A stretch of 64,000 nt of DNA, from positions 62,001-126,000 of the forward strand of contig NZ_JABBFV010000001.1 of NCBI RefSeq assembly GCF_012927105.1. The letters are read 5' to 3'. Both the position numbers and the translations under genes were made by a program. This DNA comes from Sphingobium psychrophilum (GTDB lineage Bacteria; Pseudomonadota; Alphaproteobacteria; Sphingomonadales; Sphingomonadaceae). Numbering within the stretch: position 1 is the first letter of the stretch; each line of letters opens with the position of its first letter. Positions 33,357 through 43,187 of this stretch are shown here, in pieces. Under the pieces are notes generated by a model, which did not search any database, had not been told where the DNA came from, and saw nothing but the letters and a program-made list of their open reading frames with translations.

Positions 33357-35039
33357 ATGGAGGCCATAGCAGAACGGCGGCGGGCCATGTCCGATCGGCA
33401 CCCCATCTGGGAAGAGATGACGCTGGATGCCTATCTTGCGCACACGCAGCGCCATTTCGCGGCCAAGCCCTTGGTTATCACGGATACCGAAACGCTCGAT
33501 TATGCGGCGGTGAACGCGCAGTCGGAGCGTTTCGCGGCCGCGCTTGGCGGGCTGGGCGTAAATCGGGGCGACCGGGTTGGGCTGCTGCTCGCCAATTATC
33601 CGATCACGGTATCGCTGATGTTCGCCATCTGGCGTGCGGGGGGTGTCGCGGTGGCGATCAACACCCTCTATGCCCCCAAGGATCTGGAATATGTCATCCG
33701 CGAAGCGGGCTGCAACGTCCTGATCAGCATGGCGCGCTTCGGGTCACGACGCTATGATCTGGAACTGGATGCCCAGGTGCCCGGCTGGCGCACCGGCGAT
33801 TGCGCCGCCCTGCCGGAATTGCGCGCAGGCCTGGTGTATGATGCGGAAGCGCCCCAGGCCTTTCTCGACTCTCTCCCGGTCGGCGCGTTGCCGACACAAG
33901 GCGCGGACCCGCATGATCCCGCCGTCATCATGTTCACGTCCGGCACTACAGGATCACCCAAGGGGGTCATGCAGACCCATGATAATCTGCTGCGGGCGGC
34001 CTATGCGGGAGCCTATCATCAGGCGTTCGATGAAGGGCGGCGCGCGGTTTTCTCGCTCCCGCTCTATCATGGCTTCGGCCTGGTCGTAGGCCTGCTGTCA
34101 GGCATGGTCGTCGGGGGATCGATCGTCCCCTTGCTCCGCTTCGATGCGGATGCGCTGCTCGCGGCGACGCAGCGCCATCGCGCCACCTATCTGATGGGCG
34201 TACCCACCATGACGATCGCGATGATGGAGCGGGCGAAGGTCAAGACCTATGACCTAAGTTCCCTCAACGCCGTCCATAGCGCGGCAGCGCCGACCCCCAG
34301 CTGGGTCTGGCGGGACATTCAGGAGACGTTCGGCTGCGAGGAGATATTCACCAGTTACGGCCAGACCGAAGCCACCGCGACGATCGTATGTACCCAGCCG
34401 GGTGATTCGATCGACATCGTCGCGCAGACGCAGGGCTGCATCGTGCAGGCGGGCGTCGCTGGGATCGCCGAGCAGGATGGCCGGATTTGCGAGTTCAAGA
34501 CGATCGATCCCGTCACTGGCGCCGATCTGCCGCCGGGCGTTGCGGGCGAACTCTGCACGCGCGGTCCGATGAACAGCCTGGGCTATTTCCGCCGACCCGA
34601 GGAAACGGAAAAGCTGTTTCTACCGGGCGGATGGCTTCGCACGGGCGATCTGGGGCAGTTTCGTCCGGACGGCAACCTGTTCCTGACGGGACGATCGAAG
34701 GAATTGTACAAGAGCCGGGGCGAACTGGTGTCGCCCAAGGAACTGGAGCAACTCGTTACCACTCATCCCGCCATCGGTCAGGCCTTCTTCATTGGTATGC
34801 CCGACGACCGTTGGGGCGAATGCGGCTGCGCGTGGATGGTGCTTACCGAAGGCTATGCCGTGTCGGAAGAGGACATCCTGGCCTGGCTGAAGCCGCAAGT
34901 GGCCGGGTACAAATTGCCGCGCGACATCTGGTTTATCTCGGAAGAGGATCTGCCGAAAACCGGCACGGGCAAGGTCCAGAAGAACAGTTTGAGAGAGATG
35001 GCGCTGGCCCACCTCGCCACGCAACGCGGCGCGGCCTGA
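33357..35039 (+). CDS. Acyl-CoA ligase (AMP-binding)
   Basis: This 560-residue adenylate-forming enzyme activates a carboxylic acid to its CoA thioester. The P-loop MFTSGTTGSPKG, the YGQTEA motif, GGWLRTGDLGQ and the C-terminal TGTGKVQK lysine motif are all present. In camphor-type pathways a CoA ligase activates the ring-opened acid between the two Baeyer-Villiger steps, which fits this neighbourhood. It starts at ATG 33357 (GTG 33354 adjacent) after a GGAGGAG stretch and is followed by the RibB-like gene 31 bp later. Confidence 0.88.
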   Translation: MEAIAERRRAMSDRHPIWEEMTLDAYLAHTQRHFAAKPLVITDTETLDYAAVNAQSERFAAALGGLGVNRGDRVGLLLANYPITVSLMFAIWRAGGVAVAINTLYAPKDLEYVIREAGCNVLISMARFGSRRYDLELDAQVPGWRTGDCAALPELRAGLVYDAEAPQAFLDSLPVGALPTQGADPHDPAVIMFTSGTTGSPKGVMQTHDNLLRAAYAGAYHQAFDEGRRAVFSLPLYHGFGLVVGLLSGMVVGGSIVPLLRFDADALLAATQRHRATYLMGVPTMTIAMMERAKVKTYDLSSLNAVHSAAAPTPSWVWRDIQETFGCEEIFTSYGQTEATATIVCTQPGDSIDIVAQTQGCIVQAGVAGIAEQDGRICEFKTIDPVTGADLPPGVAGELCTRGPMNSLGYFRRPEETEKLFLPGGWLRTGDLGQFRPDGNLFLTGRSKELYKSRGELVSPKELEQLVTTHPAIGQAFFIGMPDDRWGECGCAWMVLTEGYAVSEEDILAWLKPQVAGYKLPRDIWFISEEDLPKTGTGKVQKNSLREMALAHLATQRGAA

Positions 35040-35070
35040 ACGCACAGCCCAGACATGGAAAGACGGATCG

Positions 35071-36207
35071 ATGAGTAGCGAAGGCATTTCGTCCATAGAG
35101 GACATCATCCACGACGCGATAAACGGGCTGCCCTATATATTGGTCGATGCCGACGATCGCGAGAATGAAGGCGACGTCATCATCCCGGCGCAGTTCGCGA
35201 CCCCGCGCCAGATCAATTTCATGGCCAAACATGCGCGCGGACTGATCTGCCTGGCGATGACGAAGGCGCGGGCGGAACAGCTGAAACTGCCACCGATGGC
35301 CGTGAACAACCAGTCCGGTCATGGCACGGCCTTCACCATATCGATCGAGGCGCGCGAAGGCGTCACCACCGGCATTTCTGCGCAGGATCGCGCGCACACC
35401 ATCGCCGTGGCGGTCGATCCGACCAAGACATCGTCGGACATCGTGTCGCCGGGGCATGTGTTCCCGCTGACGGCGCGCGACGGCGGCGTATTGGTGCGGG
35501 CAGGGCATACCGAAGCGGCCGTGGACATTTCCCGCCTGGCCGGGCTGACCCCCGCCGGCGTCATCTGCGAAGTCATGAACGACGATGGCAGCATGGCACG
35601 GCTGCCCGAACTGCTGGTCTTCGCCAAGGAACATGGGTTGAAAGTAGGCACGATCGCCGACCTGATCGCCTACCGGCGTCGGTTCGAAAAGCTGATCGAG
35701 CGGGTCGCAAGCGCGCCGTTCCACAGTTTCTACGGCGGCGACCTGACCATCCATGTCTATCGCAACCTAGTCGACGGCGGCGAGCATGTTGCGTTGGTCA
35801 AGGGCGAGATTCGCCCCGATCGTGACACGCTCGTCCGCGTGCATCAGGTCGACATGGCGACGGACATGCTCGGCTGGTCCCAGGCGCATCCCGACTATGT
35901 GCCCCACGCGCTGAAAGCCATCGCCGCGCATGAGGGGCAGGCCGTCGCCGTGTTCGTGCGCGATCCCAGCCCGGACTCCATCTCGAAGCGGATCGAGGGG
36001 GGGCGCAAAACCTATCATGATGCCAATGCCACCCGCGATTATGGCATAGGCGCGCAAATCCTGCTGGACCTTGGCGTGCGGCAGATGACCTTGCTGACGT
36101 CGAGCAAAGCGAAACTGGCGGCGCTCGAAGGCTTTGGCCTGACGGTGGGGGATCGCATTCCCCTGCGCGACGTCAATATTGCGCCCGCGCCTATATTAGC
36201 CGATTGA
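35071..36207 (+). CDS. ribB: 3,4-dihydroxy-2-butanone 4-phosphate synthase with degenerate GTP cyclohydrolase II domain
   Basis: This 378-residue protein has a full RibB domain (about residues 1-210) that makes a riboflavin precursor. [28 protein letters not shown] and [16 protein letters not shown] hold the catalytic residues. The C-terminal domain (about 220-375) still resembles GTP cyclohydrolase II but has lost the zinc cysteines ([13 protein letters not shown] in place of the usual Cys-rich segment), so it is probably inactive. Placed in an operon with the acyl-CoA ligase and under island operator C, it may boost FMN supply for the flavin monooxygenases. Confidence 0.88.
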   Translation: MSSEGISSIEDIIHDAINGLPYILVDADDRENEGDVIIPAQFATPRQINFMAKHARGLICLAMTKARAEQLKLPPMAVNNQSGHGTAFTISIEAREGVTTGISAQDRAHTIAVAVDPTKTSSDIVSPGHVFPLTARDGGVLVRAGHTEAAVDISRLAGLTPAGVICEVMNDDGSMARLPELLVFAKEHGLKVGTIADLIAYRRRFEKLIERVASAPFHSFYGGDLTIHVYRNLVDGGEHVALVKGEIRPDRDTLVRVHQVDMATDMLGWSQAHPDYVPHALKAIAAHEGQAVAVFVRDPSPDSISKRIEGGRKTYHDANATRDYGIGAQILLDLGVRQMTLLTSSKAKLAALEGFGLTVGDRIPLRDVNIAPAPILAD

Positions 36208-36236
36208 GGGGGGGGACGAGATTGCTCGCCCCTCGC
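36206..36236. terminator. Terminator-like hairpin
   Basis: GGGG-A-CGAG pairs with CTCG-CCCC around ATTG, between the convergent ribB-like and flavin reductase genes. There is no clear T-run. Confidence 0.45.
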
Positions 36237-36245
36237 TCCATCCGG

Positions 36246-36737
36246 TTACAGCAGAGGCGACACTTTCCCGTAGCGGCCCTTGTGAAACAGCAGGGGTGCG
36301 CCGGGATGGTGGATGTCCAGGGCGTGGACCTCGCCAATGGCGATATAATGGTCGCCCGCCTCATGGATCGCATGGAAGGAACAATCGATCCATGCCAGCG
36401 CCCCGTCCAATATCGGCGCGCCGCGGGCCGACAGATGATGCGGCACCCCGTCGAACTTGGCGGGGTCTTTGGACGCCAGCGTCCGGCACAAACCTTCCTG
36501 ATCATCCGCCAGCACATTGACGCAAAATCCGTCACAGGCTTCGATCTTGGGCCAACTGGATGAGGCCTTGTCGGGGAAGAAGGCGACCAGGGGCGGGTCG
36601 AGCGAGACGGATGTGAACGACCCGACGATCATCGCGGCGGGCGTGCCGTCCTGCTGCATGGCGGTGATGGCGCACACGCCGGTCGGATAATGGCCCAATA
36701 TTTGCCGGAAAGTAGCGGCGTCTGCAACGATGGACAT
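36246..36737 (-). CDS. Flavin reductase
   Basis: This 163-residue protein belongs to the flavin reductase-like (HpaC/SnaB) FMN-binding family. HYPTGVCAITA, SFTSVSLDPPLVAFFPDK and FCVNVLADDQ are family motifs. It would use NAD(P)H to make free reduced FMN for the luciferase-like monooxygenases at 28240 and 31953. The start ATG 36737 follows GAGGGA. It lies 8 bp after the P450 gene in one operon. Confidence 0.9.
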   Translation of the reverse strand: MSIVADAATFRQILGHYPTGVCAITAMQQDGTPAAMIVGSFTSVSLDPPLVAFFPDKASSSWPKIEACDGFCVNVLADDQEGLCRTLASKDPAKFDGVPHHLSARGAPILDGALAWIDCSFHAIHEAGDHYIAIGEVHALDIHHPGAPLLFHKGRYGKVSPLL

Positions 36738-36745
36738 GCGTTCCC

Positions 36746-37999
36746 TCACACCTTCCAGACCAGCGGAATATCTTCGACGGCCGATACGATACCGGCGTGA
36801 TAGACGGGCGCGGCGCCTTCTTTCAGCGCGAAATGGGGGATGCGGGCCAGCCATTCCTGCAACATGACCAGCACTTCCATGCGCGCCAGGTGCATACCCG
36901 CGCAGCGGTGCGGCCCTTGGGCAAAGGTCGAATGGGCGACATTGCGGCGGGACAGGTCGACCGTCATGGCGTCTTCATGCAAGCTATCGTCCAGGCCATG
37001 CAGCGCCGTGGGCAGCAGGATGAGGTCGCCGGCCTTGAGCTGCGTGCCATGATATTCCATGTCCGCCACCACATAACGCGCATCGGACACGACGGCGAAG
37101 CGACGGAACATCTCCTCCACGCCGCGTTGCAGCTTCATTGGGTCCGCCACCATCTCCTCGACCGTTTCGGGATGGCGCGCGAGATAGATCATCATGAAGC
37201 TGAGGAAATTGACGACGGTGTCCAGTCCGCCCAGCAGCAGCAGCGAGACGAGGCCCAACATCTTGTCTTCGGGCGTGGGCGCGCCGTTGATCTCGCTATT
37301 CACCATCTGGGTGATAAGGTCGGTGCCTGTGCCCCCGCGTCGTTCCGCGATGATCGGCGCGACATAGGCGAAGAAGCCGGCATTGGCCTTTTTCAAGGAG
37401 CGCCCCTGTTCTTCGGGCGTATTGCCCGACGGCCGGGTCATTTCCTTGGCCAGCGCGTTGAGGCCCGCCGCGTCTTCCATTGGCAGGCCCGCCAGCGCCA
37501 GGAAGACCTTCACCGGGAAGATGTTGGCGAAATCCCTGGCAAAGTCACAATGGCCCTGCGCCGCGAAACCCTCGATCAACTCGATCGCCACGGCCCGCAC
37601 ATCGCCTTCGACCTTGCGGATCTGCGCCAGGTTCAGCCCCTTGTCGATGGCCTTGCGATAGGGGGTATGTTCGGGCGGGTCCATCTTGGTCGGGACCATG
37701 TCATAGGCCTCGCCCGCCTCGCGCGGCACCCAGATCACCCGGCTCGAAAAGCGGTCCGGGTTGCGATAGATGTCATCGATCAGCGCGCCGCGCGTCGCGA
37801 TCCAGTGGCCGCCGGTAAAGGGCGTCCAGACCAGCGGCGGTGTGTCGGGTTGCTGCACCTTCTTCCAGGCTTCATGCACGCCTTCCTCGATGCCATCCAG
37901 ATCATATATGTCGATGTCGCGCACCAGTGGAGCGGGTACATAATCGGGAATGGGCATACGGTGCTTGGCAGATGGCGGGGCGATCGTATCGACGTTCAT
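36746..37999 (-). CDS. Cytochrome P450, CYP101 (P450cam)-like
   Basis: This 417-residue P450 hydroxylates a substrate using electrons from a ferredoxin. The haem-binding loop is [14 protein letters not shown] with the ligand cysteine. The I-helix segment [16 protein letters not shown] is strikingly like P450cam, which hydroxylates camphor. The EMFR pair of the ExxR motif is also present. It follows the CamD-like dehydrogenase gene by 13 bp and precedes the flavin reductase. No ferredoxin or ferredoxin reductase gene is in the window, so its redox partners must be elsewhere. Confidence 0.92.
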   Translation of the reverse strand: MNVDTIAPPSAKHRMPIPDYVPAPLVRDIDIYDLDGIEEGVHEAWKKVQQPDTPPLVWTPFTGGHWIATRGALIDDIYRNPDRFSSRVIWVPREAGEAYDMVPTKMDPPEHTPYRKAIDKGLNLAQIRKVEGDVRAVAIELIEGFAAQGHCDFARDFANIFPVKVFLALAGLPMEDAAGLNALAKEMTRPSGNTPEEQGRSLKKANAGFFAYVAPIIAERRGGTGTDLITQMVNSEINGAPTPEDKMLGLVSLLLLGGLDTVVNFLSFMMIYLARHPETVEEMVADPMKLQRGVEEMFRRFAVVSDARYVVADMEYHGTQLKAGDLILLPTALHGLDDSLHEDAMTVDLSRRNVAHSTFAQGPHRCAGMHLARMEVLVMLQEWLARIPHFALKEGAAPVYHAGIVSAVEDIPLVWKV

Positions 38000-38012
38000 G
38001 CCTGCGTCCTTC

Positions 38013-39095
38013 TCAGCTCATGGTGGGATCGATGACGGCCTTGGTGGCGACGCCATTCTTGGTCACGGTCAGGGCTTGTGCCGCCTGGCTGATGCTGAAG
38101 CGGTGGCTGACCAGTGCGGCCAGCGGCACCTGGTTCTGCACCCGCGCGGCAAATTGCATCCCCTGATAGTAATTTTTAGGCGCCGGGAAGGATGCGCCGC
38201 CGATCGTCAGGTTTTTCAGCGTCAGGTCGCGCGGGGAAATCGGCTGCGTGCCGATCGCGCCCCAAAGACCCAATATGATGTAGCGGCTATGGATGCCGCT
38301 AATGTCCACGCCCTCCGGGAATGCGGGCAGCGCGCCGGCGGCCTCGATCACGATGTCCGGTCCCTGCTTGCCGATCCGATCGTAGATCATCCGCTTGCGC
38401 TCGTCAGGGGACAGGCTGAGCGACACGGTGGATGTCGCGCCCAATGTCATGGCGGCGTCCAGCCGGGCCTGCGCGCCGTCGATGACGATGATTTCCCGCG
38501 CGCCGGCCTGTGCCGCGACCAGGATGGCGGACAGGCCGACCGGGCCAGCGCCCTGCACGACGACGGAATCGCCGAACCGCACCGGGCCGCAGCGATCGAA
38601 CCCCCGTAGCACGGTGGGCAGGGCGCAGCCGAGCGCGGCTATCGCTTCAGGTTGCGCGCCATCGGGCAGACGATAGAAGGGCATGTTGTTGGGCAGCCAG
38701 GCATAGTCCGCATAGCTGCCCCAATTGGGTTTGGCCGCGTCTTCGAAATATTGGCTGTTCTCGCATGGCGTCTGTTCCAGCACGGTGCAGGAATAGCAGC
38801 GATGGCACAGGGCGATCGGCGACCAGATGACCAGATCGCCAGCCTTGACCGGCGTTCCGGCATAGTCGGTGGAGACGCCCGCGCCCAACTGCGTAATTTC
38901 GCCGACGCCTTCATGCCCCAATATGATCGGGAAGGGCATCTCGCCCGCTTCGCCGGTCAGGATATGAACGTCGCTGCCGCACACGCCGCCCAATATCGTG
39001 CGGACGAGCGCGCCGCCCGGCTCCGGCGCATGGACTTCTACATCCCATGTTTCCAGGCGGTTCTTTTCAACGAGTACTGCGGCTTTACCGTACAT
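38013..39095 (-). CDS. Zinc alcohol dehydrogenase, CamD-like
   Basis: This 360-residue medium-chain dehydrogenase has catalytic zinc ligands in GGVCGSD and LGHEGVG, structural cysteines in CHRCYSC...C, and the cofactor loop GAGPVG. Next to a CYP101-like P450 it is well placed to oxidise the hydroxylated terpenoid to a ketone, as 5-exo-hydroxycamphor dehydrogenase does. Start ATG 39095 follows GAGAGG; an earlier in-frame ATG at 39146 overlaps the operator region. It is first in its operon, controlled by operator site D. Confidence 0.87.
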   Translation of the reverse strand: MYGKAAVLVEKNRLETWDVEVHAPEPGGALVRTILGGVCGSDVHILTGEAGEMPFPIILGHEGVGEITQLGAGVSTDYAGTPVKAGDLVIWSPIALCHRCYSCTVLEQTPCENSQYFEDAAKPNWGSYADYAWLPNNMPFYRLPDGAQPEAIAALGCALPTVLRGFDRCGPVRFGDSVVVQGAGPVGLSAILVAAQAGAREIIVIDGAQARLDAAMTLGATSTVSLSLSPDERKRMIYDRIGKQGPDIVIEAAGALPAFPEGVDISGIHSRYIILGLWGAIGTQPISPRDLTLKNLTIGGASFPAPKNYYQGMQFAARVQNQVPLAALVSHRFSISQAAQALTVTKNGVATKAVIDPTMS

Positions 39096-39187
39096 GGCCC
39101 ATCCTCTCGATACCGACCCAATTTGGTCCCACCATCTTGCTGACATGGTGCCGCGCCCGCTTAACCGGGCATTCGATCGATGGCAAA

Positions 39188-39201
39188 CTAATCAGAATTA
39201 G
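39188..39201. promoter_or_regulatory. CTAAT-N4-ATTAG operator, site D
   Basis: CTAATCAGAATTAG is a perfect CTAAT/ATTAG palindrome about 90 bp upstream of the alcohol dehydrogenase start on the minus strand. It overlaps a TTGTGT-N17-TTAGTT promoter-like arrangement. Confidence 0.65.
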
Positions 39202-39295
39202 ATAAATTACACAATAGCAAATCCGGTCGGGGTGTTGATCCCTAGGGCCAAGCCCGTCGGGAAAATCGCCGGGAAATGTGTTATCCATATGATAT

Positions 39296-39315
39296 ATATG
39301 AAATATAGTTCATAT
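39296..39315. promoter_or_regulatory. AT-rich inverted repeat ATATGAA-N6-TTCATAT
   Basis: Two 7-bp arms are perfectly inverted around ATATAG. The repeat lies between operator sites D and E in the second divergent promoter region of the island, mirroring the repeat at 33213. It may bind a second regulator. Confidence 0.4.
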
Positions 39316-39390
39316 TACGGGCTGGCTATACGGCCAGAATGACCCGCGCTCTAATCCCGTTCTTGACTTTCCGATCAAGCCGCGCTTTGT

Positions 39391-39404
39391 ATAACCAAAA
39401 TTAG
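39391..39404. promoter_or_regulatory. CTAAT-N4-ATTAG-like operator, site E
   Basis: ATAACCAAAATTAG keeps a perfect right half and three of five left-half bases of the island palindrome. It lies 37 bp before the SDR gene at 39441, with TTGACT upstream (39363-39368) as a possible -35. Confidence 0.5.
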
Positions 39405-39440
39405 GCTTCAACAGCCAAATACCCAGTTATAGGAGAGAAT

Positions 39441-40187
39441 ATGGGCCGCCTTACAGGAAAAACCGCCATCATCACGGGTGCGGCGCGGGGCATGGGGGCA
39501 TCGCACGCCCGCCTCTTCGTGCAGGAAGGGGCCAATGTCGTCCTGACCGATCGCAATGTCGATGGCGGGCAGGCGCTGGCGACCGAACTGGGCGATGCTG
39601 CAACCTTCGTGGCCCATGATGTCACCCAGCCAGCATCCTGGGCCGATGTTGTCGCGGCAGCGGTGGACGCCCATGGCACCATCGACATTCTGGTCAATAA
39701 TGCCGGTATATTGGGCCCGATGGCGACGACTATCGACCTGACCGAAGAAGGCTATGATCAGGTCTGCGCCATCAACCAGCATAGCGTCTTCTACGGTATG
39801 AAGGCGGTCCTGCCGGTGATGGTCAAGGCGGGCCGAGGGTCCATCGTCAATATTTCGTCGATCGCGGGCATGGCCGCCAATTACGGCTTCCCCAGCCTGG
39901 CCTATGTCGCGAGCAAATTTGCCGTGCGCGGCATGACGAAGGCGACGGCGATGGAGTATGGCAAGCATAATATCCGGGTCAATTCGGTCCATCCCGGCTT
40001 CATCCAGACGCCGATGATGGTAGAGGCGACTGACGAAGTTGGCGGCGACGCCCTTGCCCAGATCCCGCTCGGCCGTATCGCCGAACCGATCGAGGTGTCG
40101 AACCTCGTCCTGTTCCTGGCGTCCGATGAATCCTCCTATATCACCGGGGCGGAACATCTGGTCGACGCCGGCATGTTGGCGCACTAG
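39441..40187 (+). CDS. SDR family alcohol dehydrogenase (borneol-dehydrogenase-like)
   Basis: This 248-residue short-chain dehydrogenase has TGAARGMG, NNAG and the Ser/Tyr/Lys set in ISSIAG and AYVASKFA. It follows the pattern of 3-alpha/borneol-type NAD-dependent SDRs that oxidise secondary cyclic alcohols. It begins a three-gene plus-strand operon with an enoyl-CoA hydratase and another SDR. Substrate assignment to a terpenoid alcohol rests on context. Confidence 0.87.
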   Translation: MGRLTGKTAIITGAARGMGASHARLFVQEGANVVLTDRNVDGGQALATELGDAATFVAHDVTQPASWADVVAAAVDAHGTIDILVNNAGILGPMATTIDLTEEGYDQVCAINQHSVFYGMKAVLPVMVKAGRGSIVNISSIAGMAANYGFPSLAYVASKFAVRGMTKATAMEYGKHNIRVNSVHPGFIQTPMMVEATDEVGGDALAQIPLGRIAEPIEVSNLVLFLASDESSYITGAEHLVDAGMLAH

Positions 40188-40209
40188 GCAACAGGCGGGG
40201 CCAAAGCCC

Positions 40210-40980
40210 ATGGCATCGATCGACTTTGAGGTGCGGGGAAACCTGGCCGAGGTCCGCCTCAATCGGCCCGCGGTCCTCAACGCCGTCAACGCGGAGATGG
40301 ACCGGGCGTTGGCGCAGGCATGGGCGCGGATCGACAGCGATCCCGACATTCGTGTCGCGATCCTGACCGGCGCGGGGGATCGGGCCTTTTGCGCAGGGGC
40401 GGACATGTCGGACCCGCCCACTGGGCAGGACGGGCTGTCGTTCGGCGGCGGGCTGACGGGCATTGGCGGTCGCCTTGTGCCGTTGCAAAAGCCGCTGATC
40501 GCCATGGTGCATGGCCATGTCCTTGGCCTGGGTTTTGAAATGGCGATGTGCGCCGACATCCTGATCGCCGCGGACGACACGCAATTCCGCCTGCCAGAGG
40601 CGCGTGCGGGCTTCATCGACCATTGCGGCGTCGTGCATCGCGCCATCCGCCAACTGCCCCATCACGTGGCCATGGCGATGATCGTGGCGAGCGAACCGCT
40701 CGACGCGGCCCGCGCCTTGCAATACGGTCTGGTCAACGAAACCGCACCCATGGCGGATCTTGTCGCGACGACTGAACGCTGGGCCCAGAAGATCCTCGCC
40801 TGCGCACCACTCGCATCGCAGGGCGGCAAACAGGCTGCGCTGTTGGGCCTGGAGCATGGCCTCAAAGCGGCGCTCGATCGCCGCTATCCGCTGATCGATG
40901 CCTATGCGGCGACGGCAGATTGCCGCGAAGCCGCGTCGGCCTGGAAAGAGAGGCGCGCGCCGCGGTGGCAAGGCCGGTGA
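40210..40980 (+). CDS. Enoyl-CoA hydratase/isomerase family protein 2
   Basis: This 256-residue crotonase-fold enzyme shows the oxyanion-hole segments [10 protein letters not shown] and [18 protein letters not shown]. The [12 protein letters not shown] segment carries the catalytic region. It probably hydrates or isomerises an unsaturated CoA intermediate after ring opening. It starts at ATG 40210, 22 bp after the SDR gene. It is distinct in sequence from the hydratase at 31042. Confidence 0.87.
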   Translation: MASIDFEVRGNLAEVRLNRPAVLNAVNAEMDRALAQAWARIDSDPDIRVAILTGAGDRAFCAGADMSDPPTGQDGLSFGGGLTGIGGRLVPLQKPLIAMVHGHVLGLGFEMAMCADILIAADDTQFRLPEARAGFIDHCGVVHRAIRQLPHHVAMAMIVASEPLDAARALQYGLVNETAPMADLVATTERWAQKILACAPLASQGGKQAALLGLEHGLKAALDRRYPLIDAYAATADCREAASAWKERRAPRWQGR

Positions 40981-41080
40981 CCCCCGCAATCCCATGCGCG
41001 GTGCCGGTGCCCTGGTCGCAAAAACAGTCCCGATAGAAAATATGTCGCAGCCTGGCTGCGTTTGGAAAGGTGTTACAATC

Positions 41081-41851
41081 ATGGAACTGCACGGCAAGAA
41101 GATCATCGTCACCGGCGCGGCGCAAGGCATCGGGGCGTCCGCCCTTCGCGCCTATGTGGCGGCCGGCGCGCATGTCGCGGCGATGGATATCGACGCGGCG
41201 CAGGGGGAGGCGATGGCCGCCGCCGCGACCGCCAAAGGGCCAGGCTCAGCCTTCTTCATCAAATGTGATGTAGGCGATCGCGCAGAAGTGGATGCCGCCT
41301 TCGATGCGGCGGCGGCCCGTTTGGGCGGCCTTGATGTGCTGGCCCATATCGCGGGCGTTCATCGCCATGCCCCCACGCATGACGTACCCGACGAGACACT
41401 GGCCTGGCTTTTCAACGTCAATGTGAACGGCACCATCTATACCAACGGCGCTGCCTATCGGCATATGCCGGACGGTGGCTCCATCATCAATTTCGGGTCG
41501 GAATCAGGGCTGACCGCTGAAATCAACAATGCCGTTTATGGTGCGTCGAAGGCGGCGGTCCACGCCTGGACCCGCAGCGTTGCCCGCGAATGGGGCAAGC
41601 GCAACATCCGCCTGAATGCGGTGCTGCCCTATATCGTAACGCCCATGTACGCGCGTTTTCGGGAGGCCCTGTCCCCGGAAGACCTGGCCGCCCATGACAA
41701 GGCGACCGCCGAACAGATTCCGCTGGGCGGAAAATTCGGTGATGCCGACACGGATCTGGCGCCTGTGCTGCTATTCCTGGCCAGCGATGGCGCGCGCTTC
41801 ATCACCGGGCAACTCATCCCCGTCGATGGCGGGCTGATTTCCGTTCGGTGA
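41081..41851 (+). CDS. SDR family oxidoreductase
   Basis: This 256-residue short-chain dehydrogenase has TGAAQGIG, the Tyr-Lys pair in VYGASKAA and a typical [11 protein letters not shown] end. It is third in the operon with the SDR at 39441 and the hydratase at 40210. It may oxidise a hydroxyacyl-CoA formed by the hydratase, ready for thiolysis by the nearby thiolase (inference). The start at ATG 41081 gives the normal SDR N-terminus. Confidence 0.86.
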   Translation: MELHGKKIIVTGAAQGIGASALRAYVAAGAHVAAMDIDAAQGEAMAAAATAKGPGSAFFIKCDVGDRAEVDAAFDAAAARLGGLDVLAHIAGVHRHAPTHDVPDETLAWLFNVNVNGTIYTNGAAYRHMPDGGSIINFGSESGLTAEINNAVYGASKAAVHAWTRSVAREWGKRNIRLNAVLPYIVTPMYARFREALSPEDLAAHDKATAEQIPLGGKFGDADTDLAPVLLFLASDGARFITGQLIPVDGGLISVR

Positions 41852-41878
41852 TCTGGACGGGCATCGCCAGCGGATAGG

Positions 41879-43060
41879 CTATCCCATCCGCTCGATGACC
41901 ATGGCGATGCCCTGTCCGCCGCCGATGCACATGGTGATCAGACCGTATCGGCCCCCGATCCGCTCCAGTTCGTAGATCGTCTTGACGGTCAATATCGCGC
42001 CGGTCGCGCCAACCGGATGGCCCAGGGCCACGCCGGACCCGTTCGGATTGACCTTTGCCGGATCGAATCCCAGGACTTTGGCGACGGCGCAGGCCTGCGC
42101 TGCAAAGGCTTCGTTCGATTCGATGACATCCATCTGTTCAAGCGCAAGACCCGCACGCGCAAGCGCGATGGGAACCGCCTTGACTGGACCGATGCCCATA
42201 CGGTCCGGCTGTACGCCGGCATGGCCCCAACTGATGATCCGGGCCAGCGGTTTCAGATTGCCCGCATCAACCGCCGCCTGCGACGCCAGGACGACAGCGG
42301 CCGCGCCGTCGTTGATCCCAGATGCATTGCCGGCGGTGACGGTGCCGTCCTTCTTGAAGGCTGGCTTCAGCCCGGCAAGCTGTTCCACGCTGGCATCCGC
42401 ACGCACATGCTCGTCGGTATCGAACAGCCTGGTCCCTTTCTGATCCTTGACCGCGATCGGCAGGATTTGCGACGAAAAGCGTCCTTCCTTCTGGGCATGC
42501 GCCGCCCTGTGGTGACTCTCGACGGCCAGACGATCCTGATCCTCGCGCGAGACGGCATGATCGGCAGCCACATTTTCAGCGGTCACGCCCATGTGGAAGC
42601 CTTCGAAGGGGTCGCTCAGGACCGCCAGTAGGGCATCGACCATTTTGACGTCGCCCATCTTTTGCCCGAAACGAGCCGCGGCGACATGGTGCGGGGAACG
42701 GGTCATAGACTCCGCGCCGCCGGCGACGGCGAAATCGCATTCGCCCAGCGCCAGCATCTGCGCAGCGGAGATGATCGCCTGGACCCCAGACCCGCACAGC
42801 CGGTTCAGGGTGAGGGCGGGCACCTCGATCGGAATGCCGGCTTCGACCGCCGCGACCCGCGCCAGATAGGCGTCCTTGGGTTCGCTGGGGATGACATTGC
42901 CCATGACGACATGACCCATCTGATCGGCGGCGACGCCGGACCGTGCGATCGCTTCGGCGATGACCGCTGCGCCCAGTTTCGCTGGCGGGTAATCTTTTAG
43001 GCTGCCGCCAAAGTCACCTATCGCCGTACGAACGCCCGCCAGAATATATACAGCTGTCAT
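41879..43060 (-). CDS. Acetyl-CoA acyltransferase (thiolase)
   Basis: This 393-residue thiolase cleaves 3-ketoacyl-CoA. The nucleophilic cysteine is in NRLCGSGVQAI; NGSGVALGHPVGATG holds the catalytic histidine; MCIGGGQG holds the second cysteine. The length and motifs are normal. ATG 43060 is preferred over an upstream in-frame ATG at 43099. It is downstream of the Baeyer-Villiger monooxygenase gene and a tiny coupled frame, forming a probable operon. Confidence 0.92.
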   Translation of the reverse strand: MTAVYILAGVRTAIGDFGGSLKDYPPAKLGAAVIAEAIARSGVAADQMGHVVMGNVIPSEPKDAYLARVAAVEAGIPIEVPALTLNRLCGSGVQAIISAAQMLALGECDFAVAGGAESMTRSPHHVAAARFGQKMGDVKMVDALLAVLSDPFEGFHMGVTAENVAADHAVSREDQDRLAVESHHRAAHAQKEGRFSSQILPIAVKDQKGTRLFDTDEHVRADASVEQLAGLKPAFKKDGTVTAGNASGINDGAAAVVLASQAAVDAGNLKPLARIISWGHAGVQPDRMGIGPVKAVPIALARAGLALEQMDVIESNEAFAAQACAVAKVLGFDPAKVNPNGSGVALGHPVGATGAILTVKTIYELERIGGRYGLITMCIGGGQGIAMVIERMG

Positions 43061-43088
43061 AGCCGCTCCTTGAATTGGGTAACGCGAT

Positions 43089-43187
43089 TCAGGCTGCAAA
43101 CATCGCTAGATCGGTCGTGTTGCTATCGTCGGGCAGATAGCGGTTGATGCGGCCCATCGGCAAGCCGCGACCGTCCTTCCCCGGCAT
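43089..43187 (-). CDS. Tiny open frame coupled to the monooxygenase stop, 32 aa
   Basis: An ATG overlaps the stop of the Baeyer-Villiger monooxygenase gene (TGATG at 43185-43189). The frame encodes MPGKDGRGLPMGRINRYL followed by PDDSNTTDLAMFAA, with a natural-looking composition. It ends 28 bp before the thiolase start. Translational coupling makes expression plausible. It could be a genuine small protein, a leader-like coupling frame, or the relic of a larger gene. Confidence 0.35.
   Translation of the reverse strand: MPGKDGRGLPMGRINRYLPDDSNTTDLAMFAA

Noticed and set aside
36797..38035. Open frame of 412 codons on the plus strand
   Set aside because: It is antisense to the P450 gene, which has intact haem and I-helix motifs. 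The translated composition is not protein-like.
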